This document shows, piece after piece, positions 10,810 to 22,962 of a stretch of 64,000 nucleotides of DNA. The notes beneath the pieces were generated by a model. That model was not told where the DNA came from and searched no databases. It saw only the letters and a list, made by a program, of their open reading frames with translations. Source of the stretch: Chiridota heheva (taxonomy: Eukaryota; Echinodermata; Holothuroidea; Apodida; Chiridotidae). Made by a program: the position numbers and the translations under genes. The DNA lies in the NCBI GenBank assembly GCA_020152595.1, contig JAIGNY010004489.1, positions 245,153 through 309,152 on the forward strand, in the 5' to 3' direction. How positions within the stretch are numbered: position 1 is the first letter of the stretch; each line of letters starts with the position of its first letter.

Positions 10810-13209
10810 AATCCAGGGTTTAATCATTATCTCATGACCTTACCTCAGCAATATCTTTAGCTGGTTGAATCCTTACAAGCTGGAACCAATAAACAGCTGA
10901 GTGAATTGCTCAAAAGCTGCTCAAGGACAATGGCAATACAACAGTACCATTTGGAAATTGGAATATTCAAACCCAGTATCTTCTGCACTGACCTCTGCCA
11001 TTGATGAAGAATTTGCATTGAACCTACATTTCTACTCAAAATTATAGTAAAGCAAAAACAAACATAAAACAAAAGGAACTTTTAAAATGACAAAAATGTA
11101 TTTTAAGCCCTGCAGAAAGTATATCAAAAAAATACAATGTGGTGAACATTTGGAGAGGAGATTATTGGTTCATTTATTTCATTTCAATAAGGTTTGGTTG
11201 TATATCAAAAGGTTAAACCAGTTAGCATGGTAATTTGGGGTATACACTGATTGATGTGGCAGAGGCTTAACAGTAATAGCATCACATAATAAAACATGCA
11301 AGAGCTTTTCAACAAATATCATTAAAAATCAAACTAATTTGGTGCTTTTTGGATTCATTGTAGTGTAATTATCTGAACAATATTACTGTTCTAATGTTAC
11401 AACACTAGCACCTGAAACTTCAAAGTAAATACTTTTGGGAGGCAAACTTTGCCAGGCAAGCATGAAAAAACAACACTTTTTACATCTTGAAATAAAACAG
11501 GTATTTTTAAGGATGCACTTCCAAGAAATACTAAATCACACTGCACAGGAGTCAGTCTCGAAAATAAAGGTCAGGGTATTTAAACCCAACATGTCCTTCA
11601 GATGAAAATGTAGTTCTGATTTTTAGCACAGCACATGATGGTAGAATTACACGATTGTGTTTGCCAAGATAGTCCCTGCACCATCTTACCAGTCCCAATA
11701 TGCAGTATCATCTGAGGAGATACAAAAAGAAAATAAGCATTAACAAAAGAACAATGAAATAACTTCTTGAATGAATCCCATTTTTCTTTCCATCAGTATC
11801 AACCTTTATGTTCATCCCCATGGTATCTTTGCCTACAATGCAAAGGAAATTGACGTATATATGTGGTTTTTAGGTACTGTATAAAATGATAATTTTGCAT
11901 GTCTCTGAGATAAATGATATATTCCTTAGTATGGTATGGTAAAGTACAACATGCCTTATTTTTAATGAATGCTGGCCTTCAGGATCTGCCCTCTCAAACA
12001 AACATTGAAAGAGAAAAGAAAATTTGACCTTTCAAGGAGCTGTACCTCCCAAGAAATTACACAATAAAAAGCCATGACCTTAATCAACAAAGGGTTATAT
12101 GAAACAATGCTTGGATGGAAAATTTTAGGATGCTTTGTAATTAATTCCCACTTAAGGTAAATTTTAAAACATGGGGAAGATCTTAAAGCGTCACTATACA
12201 TTATTTTTAATTAAATCGTATTAGTATAAAAATAAATTAAAAAAACTGCAAAAACAGATAAATAAAACATCAAGAAATGTTTAGCTTATTTAATTGTACT
12301 ACATTATATGTATTATCTTAATTTTATCCTCAAATAATCTCAAACATATCACACCCGCTAAAATGTTATAGCCCAAATGGTAGTGTTTTGAATTTTGACC
12401 ATACCTTGGAGAGCTCGTCAGACAATTTTTACGGAATGAAAAGTAGTCCAAAATACTTGAATAACTAAAATCACTTTAAAAACAGTTTTTGAAGACATGG
12501 ATGGGCTTCAAACATCGATTCTAGTCATTGTAGGCAAGAAAAAGGTAAAATGGTTTCATTTTCATAAAGATCTTAAAACTGAGATTTTCCTATACTTTTA
12601 CACCTTGCTGAAAACAGCACAGGAGCTGAGGAGGGTATAGGATTTTGTAGTACCCTTGGACGGCCAGCCATCACCAACGGCAGCCATAATAACACGGCTT
12701 GATTAGTCCGACGGTACTACTAGTACGTTAATTATCTTAGTTATTTTTCAATCATCAATTTTCTACGTGTGAATTTTTATAAACATAAGAATTGCACCTA
12801 ATAGCACATAACAACCCTCGTACGACAATCCCAATGACAACAGTACTGAGGGATGTGTATAATAACCAGGCCAAGTACTAGGCCTACTAGTACTAGCTCG
12901 AGATTCCTCTAGCTTTGATGGTGTGCAAAATGTCAGAAATGGATGCCTAACTCACTTTCAGAGGAATCTCGGACTAGCATTTAGTACTAGTGCCACCACT
13001 ACTACTACCTGGTATTACTATTAGGCCTAGCCTACGCCTACCAAACAAAAACTTTTTGAGTAATTCTCGCAAAACTACTATACGAGGCTTCACTGTCTCT
13101 TGACCTAACCCAGGGTTTCAATTTTCATCGCGGAGGGGATTAATCTTTGCCAAAAGAATTGAGAAATTTCACCCATCTCAAAACACGCATAATCAAAAAA
13201 GTATCTCAC
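10810..13209. other. Intron stretch without recognised features
   Basis: AT-rich DNA inside PARP1 intron 2. No splice-bounded open frame with recognisable motifs and no clear repeat is seen. TAGGCCTA-like motifs increase toward 12880-13040, just downstream of the exon at 13210-13456. Confidence 0.5.
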
Positions 13210-13456
13210 CATGTAGGTTATTAACAATTTGTTGGAGTCTCTTGATGCGAACATGGTCGAATTCTTCGGCCTCCTGTGCATCGCCTTCCGGCTCAAATTG
13301 GTACGGGGCAAGGCCGATAATTTCACCTTCTACCTCTTCATTTTCATCAGAAACATTTGATTCTCCTTCATCAAAACTTAAGAAAGAACATTATAATACA
13401 AGATCTATTTCGCTATCAGACGAAAAACTGGAAGAACGCCTTTTGTCCGTCGCCAT
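13210..13456 (-). pseudogene. First exon of a P2RX7-like (P2RX7_C-type) gene with an in-frame stop
   Basis: The minus strand starts ATG at 13456 in a CpG-containing context and encodes MATDKRRSSSFSSDSEIDL. A TAA stop interrupts the frame at about 13394. The same frame then continues as FDEGESNVSDENEE, IIGLAPYQFEPEGDAQE and DHVRIKRLQQIVNNLH, ending in phase 1 at a donor (CATG|GTGAGA). A short acidic Ser-rich N-terminus followed by a PYxFEP motif is typical of the many invertebrate proteins annotated P2X purinoceptor 7-like, which carry a P2RX7 C-terminal domain without the channel. No second exon was identified. It is nested in PARP1 intron 2 on the same strand. The stop could be a real inactivation or a base error. 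Confidence 0.45.
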
Positions 13457-14772
13457 TGTCGCAAGAAAGTACAGTGTTATGTGTCTCCAGTGGCTGGCCA
13501 GCTCTGCCTTACGCCCGAACTTACGTCACAGGCTTATTTGTCACGTGACAGGCATTTTCATCGTTAGCTACGTAGCGTGTGATTTTGCTGCATATTTCTG
13601 TCGATATTTGCACCAATTTTTACGATTTTTTCGGGAATTGGTATTATAATTATGTGATTTTATATTACTAGAAGTTATTATTTTAAGTTTTTAGCCAAAA
13701 TCGATGACCATGTCATGCCCTCTTTAAGTAAATCCTTTCTTGAGCCATGTAGGCCAATAAAGTGAGTGCTAATCCATGGTGCACAAGATATCTGGATGCA
13801 GGGAGTTGCCATTTTAAAATGGAAACTCCCAGCTAGATGGCACATCAGTCCAGCGCATGTACACTTTTTGTAACTAGCACTCATTTATTCCATCTGAGTA
13901 AATTGAAGCAAGTGAGTTAAAGCGTCTTGCTCAAGAAAACCTTGTACAACTATGGTGGAAATTGAACTCGATGTCTTTTGAAAATGAATTTGAATTAAAA
14001 CCACTGTGTTCAATAATTAAAAATTAATGTTGAGGCTGAGTTTTTATTGCGTATTTAATGCATGGTGTATTTAATGCCCGTGCAATGCAGTTGCATTAAA
14101 CACGCATACAAACACAATACCAAAACATTATTCTTTTTATAAAATTTCCGTGTTAGATTGTTTAAAATGCATAAAAAAGATTTTTTTTAAAATGAAAAAC
14201 AAGAAACGTTTACATACATTTTTTCACTTTGCTAAGAAATTTACCTGTTGTATAAATGGACTAAACCAAATACTGAAGGCCTTGCATTATGTGAATTTAA
14301 TACACCTGACAATGCAAATACTCCATAGAAATTTTATAATACATCATGCAAACCAAATATACAGAGACTTGCAAATAGTAAGTATGAGAAAATGTAATAA
14401 TAGATAATAAGAATTTTCATTAGGCTTTTGAAAAAATGAAATGTTGAAAACATGTCCTGAAATTACTACCAATCTGACATCAACTTGGCACGTATGTATA
14501 TACATGCATGTGCAATCCCTTGAACTGCACAAAAGCATTGTACAGCATGCACATGCTTGATGCTACAGTACAATGGAAGCCCAAATAGTTAAGACAAAAC
14601 CCTCTTCCCCTTGTTCAATGTTGGCATAGCTCATGTAGTGGCTCTTGCAAAGCCCACTTATTCCTTGAAATGAAATTTTTCTATTGTACTACCTGGCCTG
14701 CATATTCAAACACTAGGGCAAAATATCCCTTACACCCGTTTTTTCTTTTATATTCATATCTTAAGTTTTTTT
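13457..14772. other. Intron stretch without recognised features
   Basis: The first about 100 bp upstream of the P2RX7-like ATG has CpG and ACGT motifs (CACGTGAC near 13543) and could be its promoter. The rest is AT-rich and I see nothing in it. Confidence 0.4.
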
Positions 14773-15413
14773 AAACTAATTTATTCAATTAATGTATCAA
14801 AAATTGATCTTTTCTAGTGTCAACTGGCCCCTCCAAGTGTCAACTGGCCCCTCCAAGTGTCAACTGGCCCCTCCAAGTGTCAACTGGCCCCCTGCAAAAA
14901 AAGTGAATAACCTTCAGCAAGATAAATACAATAATGTATGAGACTTCAATGAACACATTAAAAGTAGAAGCGTGGACCCAAAATTTGCGCTGCTAAGAAA
15001 TTAAATTTTCTATGTGTGTGTCGTTTTCGTTGTCAAAAATAGAAATAAATTCTTTAATTTCTCCTCTTTTTATCCTATAATAAATTCACAGAGGCATGAT
15101 ATAAACTAATTTATTCAATTAATGTATCAAAAATTGATCTTCCCTAGAGTCAACTGGTCCCTCCAAGTGTCAACTGGCCCCTCCAAGTATCCAGGCCCCC
15201 TGCAAAAAAGTGAATAACCTTCAGCAAGATAAATACAATAATGTATGAGACTTCAATGAATACGTTAAAAGTAGAAGCAAGGTGAACCCAAAATTTGCGC
15301 TGCTAAGGAATTACATTTTCTTTGCTTTTATTGTTTTCATTGTCAGAAATATAAATAAATTCTTTGATTTCTCCTCTTTTTATCCCATAATAAATTCACA
15401 GAAGCTTGATATT
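14773..15413. repeat. Direct tandem duplication of about 325 bp
   Basis: The stretch 14773-15098 (starting AAACTAATTTATTCAATTAA) is repeated at 15101-15413 with about 90 percent identity by eye. Shared phrases include GTGAATAACCTTCAGCAAG, AAAATTTGCGCTGCTAAG and TAATAAATTCACAGA. The 20-bp repeat inside copy 1 has fewer units in copy 2. An open frame of 162 codons at 15282-15770 starts in copy 2 and is probably chance. Confidence 0.88.
14814..14892. repeat. 20-bp minisatellite TGTCAACTGGCCCCTCCAAG
   Basis: Four near-perfect units in copy 1 of the 325-bp duplication. About two to three partial units occur at the equivalent place in copy 2 (15147-15200). Confidence 0.92.
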
Positions 15414-16415
15414 TACTTATTCAGATATTTATTGAAGAAAAAAGTAGTTTCATTTCTTTCTTCAAACTGTGTACACCCCGAAATTCATGCACCAATGATA
15501 AACACGAAACTTTCAGCAGCTGTACCAGTAAGTGTAAAAAGACTTGAGCAAAAATATGGGAAGAAAAATATGACAAATATTTTCAAAGTGCCTATCATTG
15601 AAAATATAGTCAAGTTTTATTTAAAGTTTCACAAATTTACAGTTGAAATCATGAATTTCATGTTACCTTTTATCAAAGTAGGAGAAATATTAAGCTGCAT
15701 GAACTTCATGCCTGCACGAACTTTGGGACACTCATTATACTATAACCATCATAAGAGTGTATCTATATGACTTTAACCAATTAAAAAAGAAGGTTTTGTA
15801 TTTGACCATGGCCATGGAAAGAAAGTACCTCTTTACACCTACTGAAAATTCCTTCGACCTAGCAACTCTTGACTGAAGCAACAAAAGCAAAAGATTCAAT
15901 AATTTACCATATACATATATCTATAAATAATTTTACATTTTTGTCAAACCAAACAATTCTCATTCACGTTGCATCCACCCACGATCCAATCTGTTTTCAT
16001 ATCATGCAAGTGCCAACATCCGTCCACATAATTCTTTTCTCAATGTTGCATACCTTTGGGCATTCTGAACTCTAAAATTAAATTAAAACCTGTATGTTGA
16101 CTTACTGGTTTATCACATCCTATATCTTAGTTTCAACATTGAACTACGTTTGATGTGATAACAAGCATTTGTGGGAATACATGGCTAGTGATGACTTCTA
16201 GTGGAACAAAGTACATTTTTTTTTTAATGTGTGCCATTGCACCTGGTCTAATGCTGCATGTGGTAAACATTCAAACATGTACGTATACTGCATGTTCAGT
16301 GCAGCTGTTTATTATGGCTTAAACATAGTTTGCAGTTTTGAAGAACTACAACGAACTTAGTGAACTTGAATTAAAAATCTACTGCACCTAAAAGAACATT
16401 AATCTATTTTTCACA
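15414..16415. other. Intron stretch without recognised features
   Basis: AT-rich DNA. The open frame running to 15770 has no motif, no homologue I recognise and ordinary intron composition. Confidence 0.5.
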
Positions 16416-16594
16416 GACCTCCTTGGTGTAGATAGAGGTTAGTGCTTTGTCCTCTCCCCAGCACGTCACGGGTTTGTATCCTGGTGGGTCTGCAACCAGT
16501 GAGTTTACAACTGGTTATCAAAGGCCGTGGCCGTCTTGATATAATGTCCAGCACTGGATGCTTTCAGGAAGTTAAACCTTGCTATGCTATGCTC
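16416..16594 (+). mobile_element. tRNA-derived SINE, family B, copy 2
   Basis: Same layout as the copy at 204-383. The A-box region is altered (GGTGTAGATAGAGGTTAGTG). The core ACAACTGGTTATCAAAGG and the GCTATGCTATGC tail are present. Confidence 0.85.
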
Positions 16595-17490
16595 TAAAAG
16601 CTGGGGGCTATATGTAGTACAGAAACAATCAGCTACAAATTGGCTATTTCACTGCCGTCTGAATTTTAAGGCCTTAGTATGTAAATTTGTTGACATAGTA
16701 TACAGTATGAACAAAAAGACCTCTTCATTATCTGATGTTATTCTTATCATTCATCCGCCATGTTTCGAAGGGGAGTAAGTGATCTTTGCCAAAAGGTTTT
16801 GAATCTCAGCCCTATCCCAATCAAAAAGGCAATCTCCAGTAAAGAAATACAGAAAGATTTGTCAGCTGTCTTCCTGTTCAAACATCACAAATTTGCATAC
16901 ATAAAAATCTCAAACTTTTGATCAGCCACAATCCTGAAACTATACACTGTATACAAATACAAATACAAAAATATCATTGTGCTATCCAAGACCTTTAAAC
17001 TGCATTTTCTTTCAACAAAAATCTTTACAATGATTTTTTTTCCCTGATATTTTGTAGTTTTAAAAGCATATTTTGTAGCTTTAAAAGCATAGTAAAACCA
17101 AATACAGTAAAGTAACTACAATCAATCACCTGAAGAAATCAACTGTTAAAAAAAAAACATTTAATAAAAGAAGTCAACTAAAATGTCTTTAAAAATACAT
17201 TAATAGTTGTTGAAAAAGTGAGGATGATGGCGCCAATCTTTTACAGTAGACTTTCCACACCAGTCATTTCTACACAAAACCAGACAAAACTTATCAACTT
17301 AAAAGTTTCTTTTCCATTTTGTTTAAGTCCGATTTCGTTTAAGATGAACTTGCTTCACCTCTCTGAGAGTCACAAGTCTTATGTATCAATAGGATTAGCA
17401 ATGATGATTGGTTACTTAAGGGAAAGAAGACAAGCACTTGAACCTGAGGAAAAACTATTAAACAGGAAATCCTGCCAACCAACTTATCTA
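16595..17490. other. Intron stretch without recognised features
   Basis: AT-rich. A 21-bp phrase (TTTTGTAG..TTTAAAAGCATA) is tandemly doubled at 17052-17092. No gene seen. Confidence 0.5.
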
Positions 17491-17572
17491 CCTACTGTAG
17501 TGTAGTGGTTATCATACCTGTCTACAGACCACGAGGCCCTGGGTTTAAGCCTGGATTGGGTAGACATGCCAG
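17491..17572 (+). mobile_element. tRNA-derived SINE, family C, head only
   Basis: GTAGTGTAGTGGTTATCATA, then CTGTCTACAGACCACGAGGC and the B-box-like GGGTTTAAGCC, match the first about 80 bp of the longer copy at 36652. The body is missing, so this is a truncated copy. Confidence 0.8.
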
Positions 17573-19359
17573 ACATGAAAAGAACAACATAAAAGCCAAA
17601 AAAATAAGTTGAAAATAACCATTATACAGCTTTTTTAAATATTCGGCCCAAATTGGTCAAGAAAGTATGCAAATTAATACTAATCAGCTACATACCGCTA
17701 CAATTTTTATTTACATTATCAAAATCCCCCAATTTCCCATGTTTTGAATTAAAGTTAGTCATACAGTACATCAATCTGCATATTTATCATGAAAAAATAT
17801 TTTAGAAGGCATGTGCAGTGCAGTACCTGTAAATAGATCAATTTGAAGAACCAAAATGTATAAAAAATACATAATCGAATTGCTTGGACATGCATTGAAC
17901 TTACAAAATCTCAACTGAACCTTTTTTTAAATATTTTTAGAACTGGAAAATTTGATTAGCCATAACTCAAATTAAATATTTGTTCAAAATTTAAGAACTA
18001 TTCTACTCAGAATCAGTGGCTTAGCCAGCATCACAACTTAAGTCAGTCTCACCTGGGGGAAACCTGTTTTAACTAACAGTGATGAGCAATTATCATACAT
18101 GCAGTTTAAAAGGAATTGTATGAAAGGCTCAGTGGCGGGAAACGAACAAAATATTGGGGGACAATGAATTGTGCTGAAGCTGAAGTAGCGCAAATCAAAG
18201 AACATGGAGTCCAGGGGCCTGCTTAAGGGAAAGCACTGGTGGGGGCCAAAGGATAAAGCCCTCAGAAGTCCTGCGATTTTAGGCATATCTGTGGTTAGAA
18301 TCATGCCAAAAAACACATTCAAGTTGCTTAAAACAGCTTGCAAATCTGCCTTGATGTGTGGTGGTACCCCCACAAAAAGATCAAATTTCATACTTTAAGA
18401 ACATATGTTTGGAAGCTAAACATGACATAAGCCACCACTTTTTTTCACTATAAATATGACCCTCATCCTCCCACCCCTCCCCCTCCCCAAGCTCCCCCCG
18501 CTTTAACACCACTGGAAAGGCTGGTCAACTTTACTGTTGGGAAATTTTCCTTGTCCCCATCTTGCTTTGCCACTCCGTACATCTCAACGTTGTTTTTTTT
18601 ATGATCAATCAGATTTGTCTTTCCTTTACAACAAATAAATGATAAATGTTGTTCATGTTTACATACAGTAACCAACCATTCTTCAAATTCATTTCATGTG
18701 TAAATGGCTCATGACAACATGTTTTGGGCAGGCAATCACTGTTAACCAACGGCTTTAACCTGAGGCATATTGCGAAAAATTCTTCTTAAGTGTACAGGAA
18801 ATGTACATATAATTCCAAATCCTTTCAACCTTGATATCTTGTCTCCAGGTGTCTTTTTTTGGTTAAATATCAGTTTTTATTTTAAAATAAAACTGTATTC
18901 TTAAATTGTAACTGAAATTGAAGAAGTCACACACTTAAAACTATACATGCTTTCTTCTGCATGTGTACCTATGAGAGCTAAAAAAAAAGTTGTTTGTTTA
19001 CTCTCCTTGCCAAAAAATAGGGGTGGTACTCAAAAAAAAATGTTTTTGTACTTTTAAAAGTCCCTACACTTGCAAAAATCCCTACAAATTCCCACAAAAA
19101 TGGCGGTGGCAACCATTTTCTCCTGTTGACTGTTACTGTGGAGAAAATGAAGCTCAATGCCCAAGAACTTGTGATTGACTGACAGAATACAAAGTCCTGC
19201 CTGTTTGTAACGAGTGTGTCAGGTAAGGGAAAGAAAATCCCGAATCTCACAAAAACATCAGTGAGATATGAAAATTGAGCAAAATAAAAGGAACCAACAA
19301 TCTGAAAATAAAGTGAAGTGTTTTAGTTCTGTTTCATAAGTGTGCTGGATACTATGAAC
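17573..19359. other. Intron stretch without recognised features
   Basis: No supported gene. Phrases like CAGTGGCTTAGCCAGC (18013) and CTCAGTGGCGGGAAACG (18128) resemble ends of hAT-like elements but no paired end was found. Confidence 0.4.
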
Positions 19360-19803
19360 CGGTGATTCTTAATAGGTGGCCCGCAGGCAAAATCTAACCC
19401 ACCAGACAATCCAATCTGGCCCGCCAACAATAGTTGTAGTGGTAAGAAATCTGGCCCGCGAACAATAGTTGTAGTGGTAAAAAATCTGAATGACATTGGT
19501 AAAAATCCCAAAATACTCATTTATTTTGGTTTTTCCTATGCAGATCTGCGTACTACTGTATAACATTGCAGCTTAAGTTATGTAATGGGCAGACTTGCGG
19601 ATTGTCAAAGGAAGGCTGATAAGAGAACTGCCAACATCTGGCATACATCCTTCTTATCATGTGCGCTCTCAGCTTGTTTGTATTTAGGGATTATTTTGAC
19701 GGTTTTTCTTTGCCATGTGACGCTGGTTTTGCAACGCGATTGGCCCGCGGCCTGAGGCTGTTGTGAAATGATAGCCCTTGGAAAAAATTAATCAAGAACC
19801 CGT
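19360..19803. mobile_element. Possible hAT-like non-autonomous element
   Basis: The left end reads CGGTGATTCTTAATAGGTGG followed by repeated GGCCCGC phrases. The right end, read in reverse, is CGGGTTCTTGATTAAT. Ends with TTCTTAA followed by GGCCCGCGG-type sequence are typical of hAT relics. The phrase AACAATAGTTGTAGTGGTAA is tandemly doubled at 19429-19481. No matching 8-bp target duplication was found, so boundaries are uncertain. Confidence 0.3.
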
Positions 19804-22095
19804 CCTATAAACCCTGAGTGAGCCAGTGTTGTGTCGAAAGTGTCGTCAGAAAATATTCCATTTCAGTGATCAGTAGAAAAAAAGAACGAAAGAAAAACAT
19901 TTCACCGCCCACCCCTCCCTTACAATTTTCCACCCGCCCCTCCCTTTCAAGTTTTTACCCGCCCCTCATTACAATTTTTTACAAGAAAGGGCAAACAAAC
20001 AATTTTTGTAGGCCTTATTTTTCTACCCATACTTCATATAAACGTTAAAATTGGACATATTTTATGAGAGTTGAGAGATGCCACAAATAATTCAAGGGTA
20101 GCTCTGACTTTAGATGTGTGTTTACGTACCCAGCGATCCTTAAACTCCTTTAAATCAGCTTTTAAAAGATATCTCTTAAATAATTATTGACCTCTTTATG
20201 CATCCCTTCCATTGGCAAGGTGGTGTGGGTGGGATTAAGTAATTAAGTGTTGATTATTTTTTCTTTGTATTGGGTGGCCTGGAATTCAAATAAGCACTGC
20301 TTCCTCCATGTCTCCTCTGCATATTTGTTATCATGTAAATAATTGCACATAAAATTAATCATGCGTATTTATTTAATAACATATGCTGCTCTGTATATTA
20401 TCAATTACCTCTGTGCATTTTTTTTTTTGTGCACATTATAATATTTGTCACATGTTATGTTGCAGAAATAAATAAAAAAATAAGACACCAGATAGGGAAA
20501 GAGAAAAAAGGTCAAAGACATGGAGATGGAGGTGAATGGTAGAGGAGGGAGAGAGAAAAACATGGATGGGGAAGCTGGAATCAGGTGAGGGAAGTGGCAC
20601 ACTTGAGGATAAGGAAGCAGTGAGTGAGTGAGTTGCATGTTGTTAGCAGCCCTAATTGCTATTTCATGTTTTGTTCATTGCTTACCTTCCACCTGTGTAG
20701 CTTCCTTATGTAGTGTATACCAGAGTATTAGCTAGACAAGTTTGAGTGCTGAGTTCCAGTGATAATCCAAGGTGACCTCCTAGACCCCCTTCCCCTCCCA
20801 TGAAGAACTGTTCAAATATAGTCCACTTCTATTGACAAATTGTCAATGAAAAAGTTTTTTTTTAATCGGAATGGTTGAAGAATTTGTAAAATATTTTTTA
20901 TGTGCAATGGATATTCAACTGTCAAAGTGCCCTCCCCTCCTCCCCAGAAAAAGTACAAACATATGCCGGAAACTCTTCTCTTCAGCCCAGCGCCACCCAC
21001 GTAGCTAGAACCCTGGTGTATACTAATTCTGCATAAGCTCAATTTATACAAAAGGATGGAAGTTTAAATAAATACGGTGACCTGACAATGTTTACTGTTT
21101 GTCTTTCAGTGTTAGCAAGAAGGAGATGTCTTGTCAGATATGAAAACATAGCACATACCTTTAAAGGTATGTTATAATATGACCACCAAATGGTTACTCT
21201 CTTTGTCATTTACAAAGGGCAAAAAGTTAAATCTTACAGTGCACCAATCAGCACACCAGACTACAAATCTACATTGAGGTAACAAGGTTCTGATTCTACA
21301 GTAAATTTTTTTTAAAGGGAATATTCAAGGGTCAACAAATGTCTGATTTGTGTAGAAATGACTGAAATAAAAGACTACTTGTCACTACTACTTAGCTTAG
21401 TGACATCACGGCATTCTCACATTTCTCAAAAGCATTTATGCATTTTGCTGTAATATTCGGTGAGTCTTCATATGTAAAGAGAAACATTTAGACAGTCTTG
21501 TGAAGTACAATAACTGTGATTAACCACTTAAAGAAACTTTACAAAATTTCAAGTAGTACAAAACGTTTAATCAATTTTCAACAGTACATTGAACGCCATA
21601 CTGTAAAGGTGAGGGTGTGACATCACTTGTCTACAGTGAACTATCTACACTAGTCAATTTCAAACAAACTGTGACTAATACCATAAACCTAGCAACGTTG
21701 TGTAACAAAGAAAATATATTGTACTTCTCTTGATTTATTTTTGTAATGAACAATTCACAAAAGGTGCCCACAGCAGTTTTGGTTTTTCAGCAAAAGTACA
21801 CTTTGTTCAATTTGCCCACAAAAATGCACAGCGCTAGTAAAATAGTTTCCAGAAGAAAATTCCACAAGGTCATTTTTCCTCTTGAGTAGGCAACCACCCA
21901 ATTGTGTGAATGATATCACCTTTCTGAATGGCTAATCAATTCCTTACAATCTGTCTGACCTGATTAAAAGTAATAAGTAAACTATTTAACAAATACTGGA
22001 CATAATTCAAAATGTTACATTCTAATTCATATTCACAAAACCAGCAGCTGACCAAATAAGCAATTATGTTCAATGTAATGTTCTTGTCAGTTGTA
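19804..22095. other. Intron stretch without recognised features
   Basis: Contains pyrimidine-rich CCCGCCCCTCCCTT-type phrases (19905-19965) and a purine-rich tract (about 20490-20600). No exon or complete repeat is recognised. Confidence 0.5.
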
Positions 22096-22359
22096 TGACT
22101 CACCCCTACTACCCCTGGAAATGTCAGTCAAAGGTGAGTCATTCACATATTAAACAGTGACTCACATGTGTGTCATTGTACCAAATTGTCAGTCACCAGA
22201 GTGATTCTGAGGGGAGTCAATTTGTTTCAGACCCATTGACTTTGTACAGAGACAAGTGATTTTGGGCAAGTCATTTGCACAAGAAATATCAGTCAAATAA
22301 GTGACTGAGGGGTGCATTAATGTACATGTTTTGAACACCCACCTTGGTGTAATGACTCA
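22096..22359. promoter_or_regulatory. Cluster of four AP-1-type motifs in PARP1 intron 2
   Basis: TGACTCA or TGAGTCA occurs at 22096-22102, 22135-22141, 22158-22164 and 22353-22359, with several near matches between (AGTCA, GTGACTGA). The cluster begins 79 bp past the donor of PARP1 exon 2. TGA(C/G)TCA is the bZIP AP-1 consensus. Whether it acts as an enhancer is inference. Confidence 0.35.
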
Positions 22360-22437
22360 CCTTGTCCGGAAATAAGGGGGGGGAATCCCACAATTGACAA
22401 GTGCATAATACTGTACTTAAGAGCCAATGAGACTTAC

Positions 22438-22525
22438 CAATATCTGTATGAGTTGGTACTTTGCAGATGCTCCAGAAGCACTTGACATGGTACCAGTTTG
22501 GAATCTTTCCATCAAAATGAGGAGA
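22438..22525 (-). CDS. PARP1: PARP1 exon 2: second half of zinc finger 1
   Basis: After the acceptor CTTCTGTTTAG this 88-nt exon encodes residues 40-68, SPHFDGKIPNWYHVKCFWS and onward. His52 and Cys55 complete the CCHC zinc site begun in exon 1. Phe43 and Ile47 in the FDGKI loop occupy the places of the Phe and Val that stack on exposed bases at DNA breaks in vertebrate PARP1. The exon ends in phase 1 at a consensus donor (G|GTAAGT). A conceptual frame of 105 codons over this exon in another phase is a shadow. Confidence 0.93.
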
Positions 22526-22646
22526 CTAAACAGAAGATACAAGAATGATAAATGGAAATGATTATTCAGCTCTACAAAGAAGAAGTTTCTATACCCTGCC
22601 TGTATACAATACAACAAAGCAGACATAAAGTCTGATATCTTCTGAC

Positions 22647-22677
22647 CAGGGATCTGTTCCCAAATATCAGATCCCTG
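22647..22677. other. 10-bp inverted repeat in PARP1 intron 1
   Basis: CAGGGATCTG and CAGATCCCTG face each other across an 11-nt spacer, about 120 bp upstream of the exon 2 acceptor on the minus strand. It could form a small RNA hairpin in the intron. Function unknown. Confidence 0.5.
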
Positions 22678-22849
22678 TTCTGACCAAGCTTTATAACTCC
22701 CTAAGCAATCTAACACATTTTCTGAAAGTATCAAAAACTTTTATTCTACTACTATGGGAGCACCCATTTTGATTTCTAAACATGCTGAAAATGATGTCAT
22801 ACACCCAGCAGGGTCTTGGAATGTAATGTAATTCTTTATAATCTATAAG

Positions 22850-22962
22850 GTGTGGGCGGGGTGGTGGGGCGGGGGTGGTGAGGGGCGGGGGAGGTGAGGG
22901 ACGGGGCAGGGGCTGGGGAGGGGCAGGGATGGGGGAGAAGCAGGGGAGGGGTCGGTGTCGTA
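22850..22962 (+). repeat. G-rich low-complexity tract
   Basis: Dense GGGG and GGGCGGGG runs on the plus strand inside PARP1 intron 1, with many possible G-quadruplex tetrads on the template-opposed strand. It is preceded by AT-rich DNA and followed by a T-rich run. Pro-rich open frames on the minus strand are artefacts. Confidence 0.8.

Larger units (their letters stand above)
5332..22437 (-). other. PARP1 intron 2 (about 17.1 kb)
   Basis: Exon 2 ends at 22438 (G|GTAAGT) and exon 3 begins at 5331, leaving an intron of 17,106 bp. It carries most of the mobile elements, minisatellites and gene relics listed separately between these points. I saw no further PARP-like exon inside it, and the frame across the junction is intact without one. 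Confidence 0.85.

Noticed and set aside
10186-10827. 213-codon minus-strand frame and overlapping frames on both strands
   Set aside because: Translation of the two minisatellites; no unique sequence of protein-like composition.
15282-15770. 162-codon plus-strand frame
   Set aside because: Starts inside a tandem duplication, is AT-rich throughout and has no recognisable motif or splice context.
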